From Stratiolaelaps scimitus (lineage: Eukaryota; Arthropoda; Arachnida; Mesostigmata; Laelapidae): a DNA stretch of 64,000 nt. The notes beneath the pieces were generated by a model. That model had not been told where the DNA came from, did no database searches, and was given only the letters and a program-made list of their open reading frames with translations. The DNA is taken from positions 62,001 to 126,000 of the forward strand of contig JABWDB010000048.1 in the NCBI GenBank assembly GCA_019614645.1. The letters are read 5' to 3'. The position numbers were made by a program, and so were the translations under genes. Shown here one piece after another: positions 1 through 10,960 of this stretch (position 1 is the stretch's first letter; every line of letters starts with the position of its first letter).

Positions 1-640
1 TCAGAGTGAAACAAGTCTTGACCCGGGTGCTGTCCCTTCTTAAGAGAAGAGTGGCCCAGTAGGTGTCAGCCTACTTATGTGATGGCCACACAGTACAGGC
101 ACAAAACACAATTGGCATAGTACCCTGTTGAATTTCTTTTGATCACAGCGAGTTTCCGTAGAGTTCATAGATCACAAGGCCGAACATAGTTCTTGGGGTC
201 TTGCGACCTCGAAGTCTTTAGTGCGCCGTATCTACATTCGGTCGATACTCACCTCAAGTAGAGTTTACAGAACTGTCCACCTGTGTCTCGACGTTGAATA
301 ACTTCTGCAGGGAACTTCTGCAATCTCGGGATTTTGCAGACCTAGACTAGACCTTCAAACGAGGCCACTAACCCGAAGCACGAGGGAAATTACGACGACA
401 TTCGCTTATCACAACAAGATGCCGTTAGCCGGTTATTTTGACGCCGGGGGACGCGTACTCAGCAGAGGACTAATTAAACGAAAATAACTGCTAGGAAAAC
501 AATCATGGCAACGTTCGAATTGCTTCGTTCCGACGAATCGTGATTTCGAGAGACAACTTCCGTAGACGATGATCGCCCGGCCTCGATATCCGTCGCTAAT
601 TCTGCTGATTCTCCAGCTCTCTCGCTCTCTCCCTCTCTCT

Positions 641-786
641 AAACGGCTGAGTCTCTGGCTACCAGAAGCCAGAGGTCGCAGGTTCGAGCCCCGCTGTGTG
701 ACAGATATATGAGAGCTTAAGCATTGTAACAATTGCAGCTCCTTTAATAAACCAATAAAGCTTTACCTTTTACCTTACCTTTACCT
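641..786 (+). repeat. F1 SINE (tRNA-like head), array copy 1
   Basis: Begins with a tRNA-like part: an anticodon-arm-like hairpin CTCTGGCT..AGCCAGAG followed by GGTTCGAGCCCCGC, a good RNA polymerase III B box. A body ending in GCAGCTCCTTTAATAAACCA follows, then a short simple tail of TTTACC repeats. The same family recurs many times in the window, usually on the minus strand outside the array. Non-autonomous; no open frame of its own. Confidence 0.8.
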
Positions 787-870
787 CTCGCTCTCTCTCT
801 CCATCTATGGGTGTTTTCGAGCAGTGACGATAACGAAGCGATTCGCCCCCTATAAAAATAACAACAGTCG

Positions 871-998
871 GGCCTCGGGAGTGTGGCCTGGTAGTGCATC
901 CGTGTGCGTCTGTCTTGAGGAGGTGGATACACGGGTTCAATCCTTAGCTGCTGCATTTGCCACATTCGCATTTGAAGGGATGCGAATTATCTTGTGAT
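871..998 (+). repeat. F2 SINE-like element, array copy 1
   Basis: Second tRNA-like dispersed family. Recognisable by a GTGCRTCYGTGTG-type start, a B-box-like ACGGGTTCAATCC at about 931-943 and the following GCATTTGAAGGGATGCGAA. Related copies occur near 28655, 31909, 46561, 53551 and 54931. No poly(A) tail is visible here, and the right end is not well defined. Confidence 0.6.
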
Positions 999-1220
999 GT
1001 ATTCGTTTGGGAACGTGCCTACCTGCTAGAACGTGTACGGGGGGAATTATTGTGAGCGGCAACGCTTATTGGCGTTCCGGCCTTGGCTGCATGCCCTGAT
1101 CCACGTCGGATCGAGTTCACCATGGAAGATTCGCAGCCAGCACCTGTTGCTATACGTGGTAAGGGAGTCGGGAACTGTGACGGCGTCTGCCGGCACAGAT
1201 TTTTCATAGCGATCTATTAG

Positions 1221-1595
1221 GTGGACATATATAGCGTGAGACACTGTTTGCATCCTTGTGTCGAGAGCACTTTTGGAACTTTTGGATCCTTGTTTGGCTC
1301 GTCAAAGAACCAACAACAGCGGCCAAGCAATCCTGTAACATCCCTTCGGATCGCGGCATCAGATTGCGTTCGTAGAAATCTGTCAATTATTGAGACTTAC
1401 CACACGAGAAAATCATTTTTAACTCTCTTCAATATTAACTCCATTCGCCATTTTTCGTTAACCGACGTTAAGTTAAGGAACTTTGTTAAGGTGACCTTTC
1501 ACCGCCTTCGAAAGGTTTCGCGTACGTACAACAACGTGTTTGGCCTATATTTTCAACTAGCGCAATTAATAACAATGGAATTAATAACAAATTAG
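1221..1595 (+). other. Open frame of unknown meaning, array copy 1
   Basis: A 124-codon plus-strand frame opening without an ATG, rich in Ser, Arg and Asn, whose second half runs into AT-rich DNA. Copies lie at 6164-6364 (interrupted by a frameshift relative to this one) and 11183-11575 (130 codons). The unequal lengths show that the frame is not maintained between copies. The opposite strand is also open for 60 codons in units 1 and 3. I recognise no domain and regard coding as unlikely. Confidence 0.2.
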
Positions 1596-3399
1596 TAACA
1601 AATTCGCAATAACAACTACTTACTGTTTTCGACCTACTGCAGAAAAAATTCTGCATTTCATTAAACACCTAATCAATATATCGCTCGCTTACCAGACAAG
1701 TGTATATATAGGATATGATTTGAAAATGCTAAGCATTCGAAATGCCGGGTAGATTTCCAATGAGTCGACCGTTTGTTTCGAATAAATACTCCGATTTTTT
1801 TAAAGTTATATAATCTTCATTTTATTCATTCCGTATCTATGTACAACACTGTTAATTGTATTTATCTTCCCCATTTATTTTCAGCATTGGTTGAACCACC
1901 CCTTCCATCCTTCAACTAGTTGATCGACAACTACAGAACGACATTGACGCCTAGGTCTTTAAAATCCTATGTTTCTTTATGTATCCATTGTTGAGTTCAT
2001 GTTTATCAGAAAATTTTCAAATGCCTTCAGTACATTTCTCTCGGTTTTTGTTTTCATATATATATATATATACTATTTGTATCTAATTCCAGTTAAATTA
2101 ATGATTCCGGATCCTGTTTCTCTGCTCTATCTCCTTGCGATGTTGATGCAATTCGCGCCACGAATACCTTGTCATTTCGTTCTCGGCTTCTTCATCATAT
2201 GCCACAGTCATTTTAACAATAGTCGGAAAATTAATTATTTACTTCATTAATATATATACATATATATATATATTAATTATATACACTTGTACACTTGTGT
2301 ATTTTTCGCACCTTTGGCGTTCCTTACCCCCACCTCCTTCACGTTGTCGTGAGAAGAGGTTAGGTTTTTCTCTAAGCGTTGTACACCTTCGGTTATTCGT
2401 AGATTCCCCTGGCGGCGGATAGATTTGTGTTAATTAGTAACAATAAGGAAAAATTAGTAGTAATAATAATAATACTGAGTATACAGTACTTGATCAATGG
2501 GGGCGAGTCATACAGCATATGACGTGAATCACAAACGTGTACCTCGTCACAAATTTCACAGAGGAAAGAAAATACATGTTCAAGGTTTTCTTTTGCAGTT
2601 CAATGAACGCACATGATTTCAATGAATCGATTTTAATTGAAATCAACACCGTAGCCGAAACCACGGCACGTAGTGCTTATTATATCAAGTAATTATGGGA
2701 GAGGAACAAACGAAGAAGCTGACAGTTATATGATGTATATATATAATTAATATATATATATATGAGTCAACTGGATTCGCGTCCTTGAACGCGTTGAGTT
2801 GTTGGCTTTCTCATTTTGTTCGTATTCCAACGATAACCCCCCTTTATTTTATGTTTTACTCTACAGTTATATTAGGATTTGTGTCTATTGTTAATTATAG
2901 CATAATAATGAACTGAATATAGATCTATAAATATAATCTTGTTACTTGTATGCAACATTATCTCATTGACAATGAATGTGAATGCCAGTTCGCGCATTCG
3001 CTACGAAGACTGCCAATCGATATACGCTCATGTGTTGTGTTTTTGTGTCTTGTTACTTCTAAATACGACTTGGGTGCAGTAAAGGAGATTCGTATTTTCG
3101 GACCAATGGGCGTTTTGTTTTAATTAACAGAAAGAAAGTGGGAGAGAGAGAGAGAGAAAGAGGGAAAGAAAGAACCTCATATTTGACATACCTCTGATTA
3201 AACCTTGGACCTTTTATATCACGATGACAATGTAAACCATATTTTTAACTTTAGTAATAATATGTATATTTATATATAATAAAAATCACCTGTGCTATAT
3301 TTTTCTCATACGTCGATTTGTGCATACATTTTGCAAGCATTTTCGAGCAATAAACAACAACATCAACAATAGTAATAGAGGAAACGCAGTTGGCTGAAT

Positions 3400-4023
3400 C
3401 TATAGGCAGATTTTTGCATCGTTGTATAAATAGCAAGGGATAAGGCGCTGTGTTCTTATGCGTCTATTAGCGTCACACATGGTTACCAGCAAGGTCCGTT
3501 GGAGTTTCGAGGCAGACGAAGGTGAATCTTCGTCAGAGGCTTCACTAGACGATGTACTCTCGCTTTCGTCTTCTGGAGAACGAGGCGTTTCTGCTTGACC
3601 CGGTCGGACGATACCTTTCAGATTAGAAGGTTTAATCCTGGCCTGATAACCTAGCCGTGGCGATACCCCGACCTGACTCACCCGCAACAGAGACTGTCGT
3701 TCGCTTCGTTTCTGCTGTTGGGATTTATCCACGTTCCGGTTGACAGCGTTCGTCGGTAAACGACCTCGATCACTCTTGAAGGCGGTGTCGACAAAACCCT
3801 TCTCGTCGCGTCCAACGTGTGTGGCCGTAGTCGCGTCTCTGGCCTTCAATTCGCTATCATTCATTATATTACGACGCACGAATCTTCCCAGCGGCAGTCC
3901 CGTGCTCGCGGACCGTTGTCTTAGTCCGTTCCTTGAGTCTCTTCTATGTGACCTGCCCCCGCGCGCACTTGCCCGTACTGTCGACTTTCCCCGTGCGAAA
4001 TGGGTGCGCGCGAATTTTTCCAA
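3400..4023 (-). CDS. Hypothetical 207-codon frame in array unit 1
   Basis: Longest complex frame of the array. The frame opens at a TTG codon; the first ATG is residue 54, so either the protein is about 154 residues or this is an internal or terminal exon whose start lies upstream (higher coordinates). The sequence is strongly basic in the first 50 residues (many Arg), then has a Gln/Lys/Arg patch near residues 100-108. It ends with an acidic serine-rich block around residues 151-172 containing alternating Ser, Glu and Asp. No signal peptide or membrane segment and no domain that I recognise. Composition is typical of a disordered regulatory or nuclear protein, which is only inference. The unit 2 copy is intact too, but the ten amino-acid changes between them do not show clear purifying selection. 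Pseudogene or chance frame remains possible. Confidence 0.4.
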   Translation of the reverse strand: MEKFARTHFARGKSTVRASARGGRSHRRDSRNGLRQRSASTGLPLGRFVRRNIMNDSELKARDATTATHVGRDEKGFVDTAFKSDRGRLPTNAVNRNVDKSQQQKRSERQSLLRVSQVGVSPRLGYQARIKPSNLKGIVRPGQAETPRSPEDESESTSSSEASDEDSPSSASKLQRTLLVTMCDANRRIRTQRLIPCYLYNDAKICL

Positions 4024-4538
4024 CTCAAATTCGCTCTCTCAAGTTCCGAACGCAGCTGATCATAAAACTTGTAGTTTCGCAGTCGGTATCTCGTGTCTAG
4101 TGGGAGACGAAATTAATTCAAAATTTCGCGTTAGCATTTTCGAAAAGTATCAGCAGAATGTTGCTGAATCTAGCCATAAGTTGCTGTATTTCTCGTTGAG
4201 TATTTCTCGCGAATCACCCGCCAACGCACCGACCTGAACAACGTTTTGTCTATACGGAATCTAGCTAGGCAGAGCAGGATTTGTTCACAAATGACGCTCT
4301 GACGGGCTTAGTACCATTCCTACGTGACAGCACGTGACAGCCCTTCCGAGGCAAAGGTGTGCAACTGTGAAAATTCCGAGTTTTAATGGGGAAAAAAAGA
4401 TTTACATATATTCAAATAACCAGGTAACAAATGCATACATAGTCGATAAGTTTCCTTTGAGTTAAATGGAAGTAGTCTCGGTGTGTAATCTCTGTTCATC
4501 CACGTAAATACGTTTCCAGTGGAAGGGGTGTTATCTAT

Positions 4539-4736
4539 ATGTCTGAGCAGATACTTCAGGGGATACTTAGGCCTGTGGTAACAAGTGACTCTCTATCTGA
4601 TATTTGGTTCATGTTGTTTGAAGGACTTCGCCATAGGGCACGGTCGAGACAAATAAGCAGTAAATCTTGTCATTGCGTTCTATCCAGAAAGTTGACCTAC
4701 CGTCGTGTATTACCTATAACTCGTTTACATTATTAA
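4539..4736 (+). CDS. Hypothetical 65-residue frame, array unit 1
   Basis: ATG-initiated frame opening MSEQILQGILRP and ending at a TAA. The unit 2 copy (9560-9757) is also intact but has four amino-acid replacements against about one silent change, which gives no sign of purifying selection. No signal peptide or domain seen. Listed because it is intact in both copies; chance frame is the likelier reading. Confidence 0.15.
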   Translation: MSEQILQGILRPVVTSDSLSDIWFMLFEGLRHRARSRQISSKSCHCVLSRKLTYRRVLPITRLHY

Positions 4737-5239
4737 TTAGTGTATTCTGTTTATATTATCGAAGCGTTTCATGATTAAGCAATGGCTTCAGAAGACGTCA
4801 TTACTGATCATTACCGAGATGTTGGGATAATTCGCTGGTTACTGCCGATCTCACTCCTTAAATGCTAAAGTTCGCAGGTTCAGGTTCAATGTGCATGCTA
4901 CTACAGTGACAGCTTGGACCTCTGGAAACTCTACAGAACGTCAGAGTGAAACAAGTCTTGACCCGGGTGCTGTCCCTTCTTAAGAGAAGAGTGGCCCAGT
5001 AGGTGTCAGCCTACTTAGGTTATGGCCACACAGTACAGGCACAAAACACAATTCGCATAGTACCCTGTTGAATTTCTTTTGATCACAGCGAGTTTCCGTA
5101 GAGTTCATAGATCACAAGGCCGAACAAAGTTCTTGGGGTCTTGCGACCTCGAAGTCTTTAGTGCGCCGTATCTACATTCGGTCGATACTCACCTCAAGTA
5201 GAGTTTACAGAACTGTCCACCTGTGTCTCGACGTTGAAT

Positions 5240-5431
5240 ATGGAACTTCTGCAGGGAACTTCTGCAATCTCGGGATTTTGCAGACCTAGTCTAGACCTTC
5301 AAACGAGGCCACTAACCCGAAGCACGAGGGAAATTACGACGACATTCGCTTATCACAACAAGATGCCGTTAGCCGGTTATTTTGACGCCGGGGGACGCGT
5401 ACTCAGCAGAGGACTAATTAAAGGAAAATAA
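5240..5431 (+). CDS. Hypothetical 63-residue frame, array unit 2
   Basis: ATG at 5240 opens a 63-residue frame starting MELLQGTSAISGF and ending TAA at 5431. Units 2 and 3 keep it intact. Unit 1 has a 4-base deletion at the start (TTGAATAACTTC instead of TTGAATATGGAACTTC) that removes the ATG and shifts the frame. The minus strand across the same place ends in a very good splice donor, TTGAG|GTGAGT (about 5193-5203), so the stretch might instead be an exon on the other strand. No domain recognised. Confidence 0.2.
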   Translation: MELLQGTSAISGFCRPSLDLQTRPLTRSTREITTTFAYHNKMPLAGYFDAGGRVLSRGLIKGK

Positions 5432-5584
5432 CTGCTAGGAAAACAATCATGGCAACGTTCGAATTACTTCCTTCTGACGAATCGTGATTTCGAGAGACAA
5501 CTTCCGTAGACGATGATCGCCCGGCCTCGATATCCGTCGCTAATTCTGCTGATTCTCCAGCTCTCTCGCTCTCTCCCTCTCTCT

Positions 5585-5727
5585 AAACGGCTGAGTCTCT
5601 GGCTATCAGAAGCCAGAGGTCGCAGGTTCGATCCCCGCTGTGTGACATATATGAGAGCTTAAGCATTGTAAAATTGCAGCTCCTTTAATAAACCAATAAA
5701 GCTTTACCTTTTACCTTACCTTTACCT
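5585..5727 (+). repeat. F1 SINE, array copy 2
   Basis: Unit 2 counterpart of the element at 641-786, at the same relative place, so it was present before the array was amplified. B-box-like GGTTCGATCCCCGC is retained with one change. Confidence 0.8.
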
Positions 5728-5813
5728 CTCTCTCTCTCCATCTGTGGGTGTTTTCGAGCAGTCACGATAACGAAGCTGGTACAATTCGCCCCCTATAAAA
5801 ATAACAACAGTCG

Positions 5814-5940
5814 GGCCTCGGGAGTGTGGCCTGGTAGTGCATCCGTGTGCGTCTGTCTTGAGGAGGTGGATACACGGGTTCAATCCTTAGCTGCTGCATT
5901 TGCCACATTCGCATTTGAAGGGATGCGAATGTCTTGTGAT
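5814..5940 (+). repeat. F2 SINE-like element, array copy 2
   Basis: Unit 2 counterpart of the element at 871-998, nearly identical, with the CGGGTTCAATCC box. Confidence 0.6.
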
Positions 5941-7684
5941 GTATTCGTTTGGGAACGTGCCTACCTGCTAGAACGTGTACGGGGGGAATTATTGTGAACG
6001 GCAACGCTTATTGGCGTTCTGGCCCCTGGCTGCATATCGTGATCCACGTCGGATCGAGTTCACCATGGAAGATTCGCAGCCAGCACCTGTTGCTATACGT
6101 GGTAAGGGGGTCGGGAACTGTGACGGCGTCTGCCGGCACAGATTTCTCATAGCGACCTATTAGGTGGACATATATAGCGTGAGACACTGTTTGCATCCTT
6201 GTGTCGAGAGCACTTTTGGAACTTTTGGATCCTTGTTTGGCTCGTCAAAGAAACAACAACAGCGGCCAAGCAATCCTGTAACATCCCTTCGGATCGCAGC
6301 ATCAGATTGCGTTCGTAGAAATCTGTTCATTATTGAGACTTACCGTAGGAGAAAATCATTTTGAACTCTCTTCAATATTAATTCCATTCGCCATTTTGTC
6401 GTTAACTCGCGTTACGTTAACGAACTTTCTTAAGGTGACCTTTCACCGCCTTCGAAGGGTTTCGCTTACGTACAACACCAGTGTTTGGCCTATATTTTCA
6501 ACTAGTGCAATTAATAATAATGGAATTAATAACAAATTAGTAACAAATTCGCAATAACAACTAATTACTGTTTTCGACCTACTGCAGAAAAATTCTGCAT
6601 TTCATTAAACACCTAATCAAAATATCGCTCGCTTACCAGACAAGTGTATATAGGATATTATCTGAAAATGCTAAGCATTCGAAATGCCAGGTAGATTTCT
6701 AATGGGTCGACCGTTTGTTTCGAATAAATACTCCGATTTTTTTAAAGTTATATAATCTTCATTTTATTCATTCCGTATCTATGTACAACACTGTTAACTG
6801 TATTTATCTTCCTCATTTATTTTCAGCATTGGTTGAACCACCCCTTCCATCCTTCAACTAGTTGATCGACAACTACAGAACGACATTGACGCCTAGGTCT
6901 TTAAAATCCTATGTTTCTTTATGTATCCATTGTTGAGTTCATGTTTATCAGAAAATTTTCAAGTGCCTTCAGTACATTTCTTTCGGTTTTTGTTTTCATA
7001 TATATATATATATATATATATACTATTTGTATCTAATTCCAGTTCAATTAATGATTCCGGATCCTGTTTCTCTGCTCTATCTCCTTGCGATGTTGATGCA
7101 ATTCGCGCCACGAATACCTTGTCATTTCGTTCTCGGCTTCTTCATCATATGCCACAGTCATTTTAACAATAGTCGGATAATTAATTATTTACTTCATTAA
7201 TATATATGTATATATATATATTAATTATATACATTTGTACACTTGTGTATTTTTCGCACCTTTGGCGTTCCTTACCCCCACCCCCGTTCACGTCGTCGTG
7301 AGAAGAGGTTAGGTTTTTCTCTAAGCGTTTTCCACCTTCGGTTATTCGTAGATTCCCCTGGCGGCGGATAGATTTGTGTTAATTAGTAACAATAAGGAAA
7401 AATTAGTAGTAATAATAATAATACTGAGTATACAGTACTTGATCAATGGGGGCGAGTCATACAGCATATGACGTGAATCACAAACGTGTACCTCGTCACA
7501 AATTTCACAGAGGAAAGAAAATACATGTTCAAGGTTTTCTTTTGCAGTTCAATGAACGCACATGATTTCAATGAATCGATTTTAATTGAAATCAACACCG
7601 TAGCCGAAACCACGGCACGTAGTGCTTATTATATCAAGTAATTATGGGAGAGGAACAAACGAAGAAGCTGACAGTTATATGATG

Positions 7685-7713
7685 TATATATATAATTAAT
7701 TAATTATATTAAT

Positions 7714-7771
<58 letters not shown>

Positions 7772-7802
7772 GTATTATATATATATTATATATATATATA
7801 TG
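7685..7802. repeat. Expanded AT/(TA)n tract in unit 2
   Basis: About 118 bp of nearly pure A/T, mainly TA dinucleotides. The same place is about 31 bp in unit 1 (2733-2763) and is occupied by a fold-back palindrome in unit 3, so this is the most unstable point of the unit. Confidence 0.9.
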
Positions 7803-8434
7803 AGTCAACTAGATTCGCGTCCTTGAACGCGTTGAGTTGTTGGCTTTCTCATTTTGTTCGTATTCCAACGATAACCCCCCTTTGTTTTATGTTTTACTCT
7901 ACAGTTATATTAGGATTTTTGTCTATTGTTAATTATAGCATAATAATGAACTGAATATAGATCTATAAATATAATCTTGTTACTTGTATGCAACATTATC
8001 TCATTGACAATGAATGTGAATGCCAGTTCGCGCATTCGCTACGAAGACTGCCAATCGATATACGCTCATGTGTTGTGTTTTTGTGTCTTGTTACTTCTAA
8101 ATACGACTTGAGTGCAGTAAAGGAGATTCGTATTTTCGGACCAATGGGCGTTTTGTTTTAATTAACAGAAAGAAGTGGGAGAGAGAGAGAGAGAGAGGGA
8201 AAGAAAGAACCTCATATTTGACATACCTCTGATTAAACCTTGGGCCTTTTATATCACGATGACAATGTAAACCATATTTTTAACTTTAGTAATTTTATGT
8301 ATATTTATATATAATAAAAATCACCTGTGCTATATTTTTCTCATACGTCGATTTGTGCATACATTTTGCAAGCATTTTCGAGCAATAAACAACAACATCA
8401 ACAATAGTAATAGAGGAAACGCAGTTGGCTGAAT

Positions 8435-9058
8435 CTATAGGCAGATTTTTGCATCGTTGTATAAATAGCAAGGGATAAGGCGCTGTGTTCTTATGCGTCT
8501 ATTAGCGTCACACATTGTTACCAGCAAGGTCCGTTGGAGTTTCGAGGCAGACGAAGGTGAATCTTCGTCAGAGGCTTCACTAGACGATGTACTCTCGCTT
8601 TCGTCTTCTGGAGAACGCGGCGTTTCTGCTTGACCCGGTCGGACGATACCTTTCAGATTAGAAGGTGGAATCCTGGCCTGATAACCTAGCCGTGGCGATA
8701 CCCCGACCTGACTCAACCGCAACAGAGACTGTCGTTCGCTTCGTTTCTGCTGTTGGGATTTATCCACGTTCCGGTTGACAGCGTTCGTCGGTAAACGACC
8801 TCGATCACTTTTGAAGGCGGTGTCGACAAAACCCTTCTCGTCGCGTCCAATGTGTGTGGCCGTAATCGCGTCTCTGGCCTTCAATTCGCTATCATTCATT
8901 ATATTACGACGCACGAATCTTCCCAGCGGCAGTCCCGTGCTCGCGGACTCGTGTCTTCGTCCGTTCCTTGAGTCACTCCTACGTGACCTGCTCCCGCGCG
9001 CACTTGCGCGTACTGTCGACTTTCCCCGTGCGAAATGGGTGCGCGCGAATTTTTCCAA
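8435..9058 (-). CDS. Hypothetical 207-codon frame in array unit 2
   Basis: Same length and stop as the unit 1 copy, with no frameshift. Against unit 1 it differs at ten residues, six of them clustered in the basic N-terminal part (residues 23-37); a Lys-to-Pro change at residue 130 needs two base changes. The acidic serine-rich C-terminal block is identical. Both the TTG opening and the first ATG at residue 54 are shared. As in unit 1 the function is unknown, and the frame may be one exon of a gene or a duplicated relic. Unit 3 ends before this position. Confidence 0.4.
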   Translation of the reverse strand: MEKFARTHFARGKSTVRASARGSRSRRSDSRNGRRHESASTGLPLGRFVRRNIMNDSELKARDAITATHIGRDEKGFVDTAFKSDRGRLPTNAVNRNVDKSQQQKRSERQSLLRLSQVGVSPRLGYQARIPPSNLKGIVRPGQAETPRSPEDESESTSSSEASDEDSPSSASKLQRTLLVTMCDANRRIRTQRLIPCYLYNDAKICL

Positions 9059-9559
9059 CTCAAATTCGCTCTCTCAAGTTCCGAACGCAGCTGATCATGG
9101 AAAATTATAGTTTCGCAGTCGGTATCTCGTGTCTAGTGGGAGAGGAAATTAATTCAAAATTTCGCGTTAGCATTTTTGAAGGGTAACCGCAGAAAGCCAT
9201 AAGTTGCTGTATTTCTCGTTGAGTATTTCTCGCGAATCACCCGCCAACGCACCGACCTGAACAACGTTTCGTCTATACGGAATCTAGCTAGGCAGAGCAG
9301 CGATTTGTTCACAAATGACGCTCTGGCGGGCCTAGTACCATTCCTGCGTACATGACAGCCCTTCCGAGGCAAAGGTGTGCAACTGTGAAAATCCTGAGTT
9401 TTAATGGGGAAAAAAAGATGTACATATATTCAAATAACCAGGTAACACATGCACACATAGTCGATAAGTTTCCTTTGAGTTAAATGGAAGTAGTCTCGGT
9501 GTGTAATCTCTGTTCATCCACGTAAATACCACGTTTCCAGTGGAAGGGGTGTTATCTAT

Positions 9560-9757
9560 ATGTCTGAGCAGATACTTCAGGGGATACTCAGGCCTGTGGT
9601 AGCAAGTGACTCTCTATCTGATATTTGGTTCATGTTGTTTGAAGGACTTCGCCATAAGGCACGGTCGAGACAAATAAGCAGTAAATCTTGTCATTGCGTT
9701 CTATCCAGAAAGTTGACCTACTGTCGTGTATTAGCTATAACTCGTTTACATTATTAA
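9560..9757 (+). CDS. Hypothetical 65-residue frame, array unit 2
   Basis: Copy of the 4539-4736 frame with four replaced residues (Thr to Ala, Arg to Lys, Arg to Cys, Pro to Ala). Same start and stop. Unit 3 is cut off before this place. Confidence 0.15.
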   Translation: MSEQILQGILRPVVASDSLSDIWFMLFEGLRHKARSRQISSKSCHCVLSRKLTYCRVLAITRLHY

Positions 9758-10266
9758 TTAGTGTATTCTGTTTATATTATCGAAGCGTTTCATGATTAAG
9801 CAATGGCTTCAGAAGACGTACTTACTGATCATTACCGAGATGTAGGAGTTGGGATAATTCGCTGGTTACTGCCGATCTCACTCCTTAAATGCTAAAGTTC
9901 GCAGGTTCAGGTTCAATGTGCATGCTACTACAGCGACAGCTTGGACCTCTGGAAACTCTACAGAACGTCAGAGTGAAGCAAGTCTTGACCCGGGTGCTGC
10001 CCCCTTATAAGAGAAGAGTGGCCCAGTAGGTGTCAGCCTACTTATGTGATGGCCACACAGTACAGGCACAAAACACAATTCGCATAGTACCCTGTTGAAT
10101 TTCTTTTGATCACAGCGAGTTTCCGTAGAGTTCATAGATCACAAGGCCGAACATAGTTCTTGGGGTCTTCCGACCTCGAAGTCTTTAGTGCGCCGTATCT
10201 ACATTCGGTCGATACTCACCTCAAGTAGAGTTTACAGAACTGTCCACCTGTGTCTCGACGTTGAAT

Positions 10267-10458
10267 ATGGAACTTCTGCAGGGAACTTCTGCAATCTCGG
10301 GATTTTGCAGACCTAGACTAGACCTTCAAACGAGGCCACTAACCCGAAGCACGAGGGAAATTACGACGACATTCGCTTATCATAACAAGATGCCGTTAGC
10401 CGGTTATTTTGACGCCGGGGGACGCGTACTCAGCAGAGGACTAATTAAACGAAAATAA
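10267..10458 (+). CDS. Hypothetical 63-residue frame, array unit 3
   Basis: Unit 3 copy of the 5240-5431 frame, ATG and stop retained, two conservative differences (Ser to Arg, Gly to Arg). Same doubts as for unit 2. Confidence 0.2.
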   Translation: MELLQGTSAISGFCRPRLDLQTRPLTRSTREITTTFAYHNKMPLAGYFDAGGRVLSRGLIKRK

Positions 10459-10609
10459 CTGCTCGGAAAACAATCATGGCAACGTTCGAATTGCTTCGTT
10501 CCGACGAATCATGATTTCGAGAGACAACTTCAGTAGACGATGATCGCCCGGCCTCGATATCCGTCGCTAATTCTGCTGATTCTCCACCTCTCTCGCTCTC
10601 CCTCTCTCT

Positions 10610-10753
10610 AAACGGCTGAGTCTCTGGCTATCAGAAGCCAGAGGTCGCAGGTTCGAGCCCCGCTGTGTGACAGATATATGAGAGCTTAAGCATTGTAAAA
10701 TTGCAGCTCCTTTAATAAACCAATAAAGCTTTACCTTTTACCTTACCTTTACC
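10610..10753 (+). repeat. F1 SINE, array copy 3
   Basis: Unit 3 counterpart of the F1 element, same relative place and orientation; hairpin and GGTTCGAGCCCCGC B box present, TTTACC tail at the right end. Confidence 0.8.
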
Positions 10754-10833
10754 TCTCTCTCTCTCCATCTATGGGTGTTTTCGAGCAGTGACGATAACGA
10801 AGCGATTCGCCCCCTATAAAAATAAAAACAGTC

Positions 10834-10960
10834 GGGCCTCGGGAGTGTGGCCTGGTAGTGCATCCGTGTGCGTCTGTCTTGGGAGGTGGATACACGGGTT
10901 CAATCCTTAGCTGCTGAATTTGCCACATTTGCATTTGAAGGGATGCGAATGTCTTGTGAT
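10834..10960 (+). repeat. F2 SINE-like element, array copy 3
   Basis: Unit 3 counterpart; one base shorter before the box (CTTGGGAGG instead of CTTGAGGAGG) but otherwise the same. Confidence 0.6.

Larger units (their letters stand above)
1..4940. repeat. Tandem array unit 1 (about 4.9 kb)
   Basis: First visible copy of a head-to-tail repeat; the same sequence restarts at 4941 and 9968 with the motif TCAGAGTGAARCAAGTCTTG. Content in order: a conserved leader (1-480), an F1 SINE (641-786), an F2 SINE head (871-998), a moderately conserved stretch with a plus-strand open frame (1221-1595), AT-rich DNA with two (TA)n tracts, a GA-rich run near 3140-3170, the minus-strand 207-codon frame (3400-4023), and a 65-codon plus frame (4539-4736). 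The left edge of the array is outside the window. By eye the units differ at only a few percent of positions outside the (TA)n tracts. Confidence 0.95.
4941..9967. repeat. Tandem array unit 2 (about 5.0 kb)
   Basis: Second copy, same order of parts as unit 1. It is about 87 bp longer, chiefly because the AT tract at 7685-7802 is expanded to roughly 118 bp against about 31 bp at the matching place in unit 1. It carries private substitutions relative to units 1 and 3 in its first 1.9 kb (for example around 6350-6440), but shares variants with unit 3 in the following part. Confidence 0.95.
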
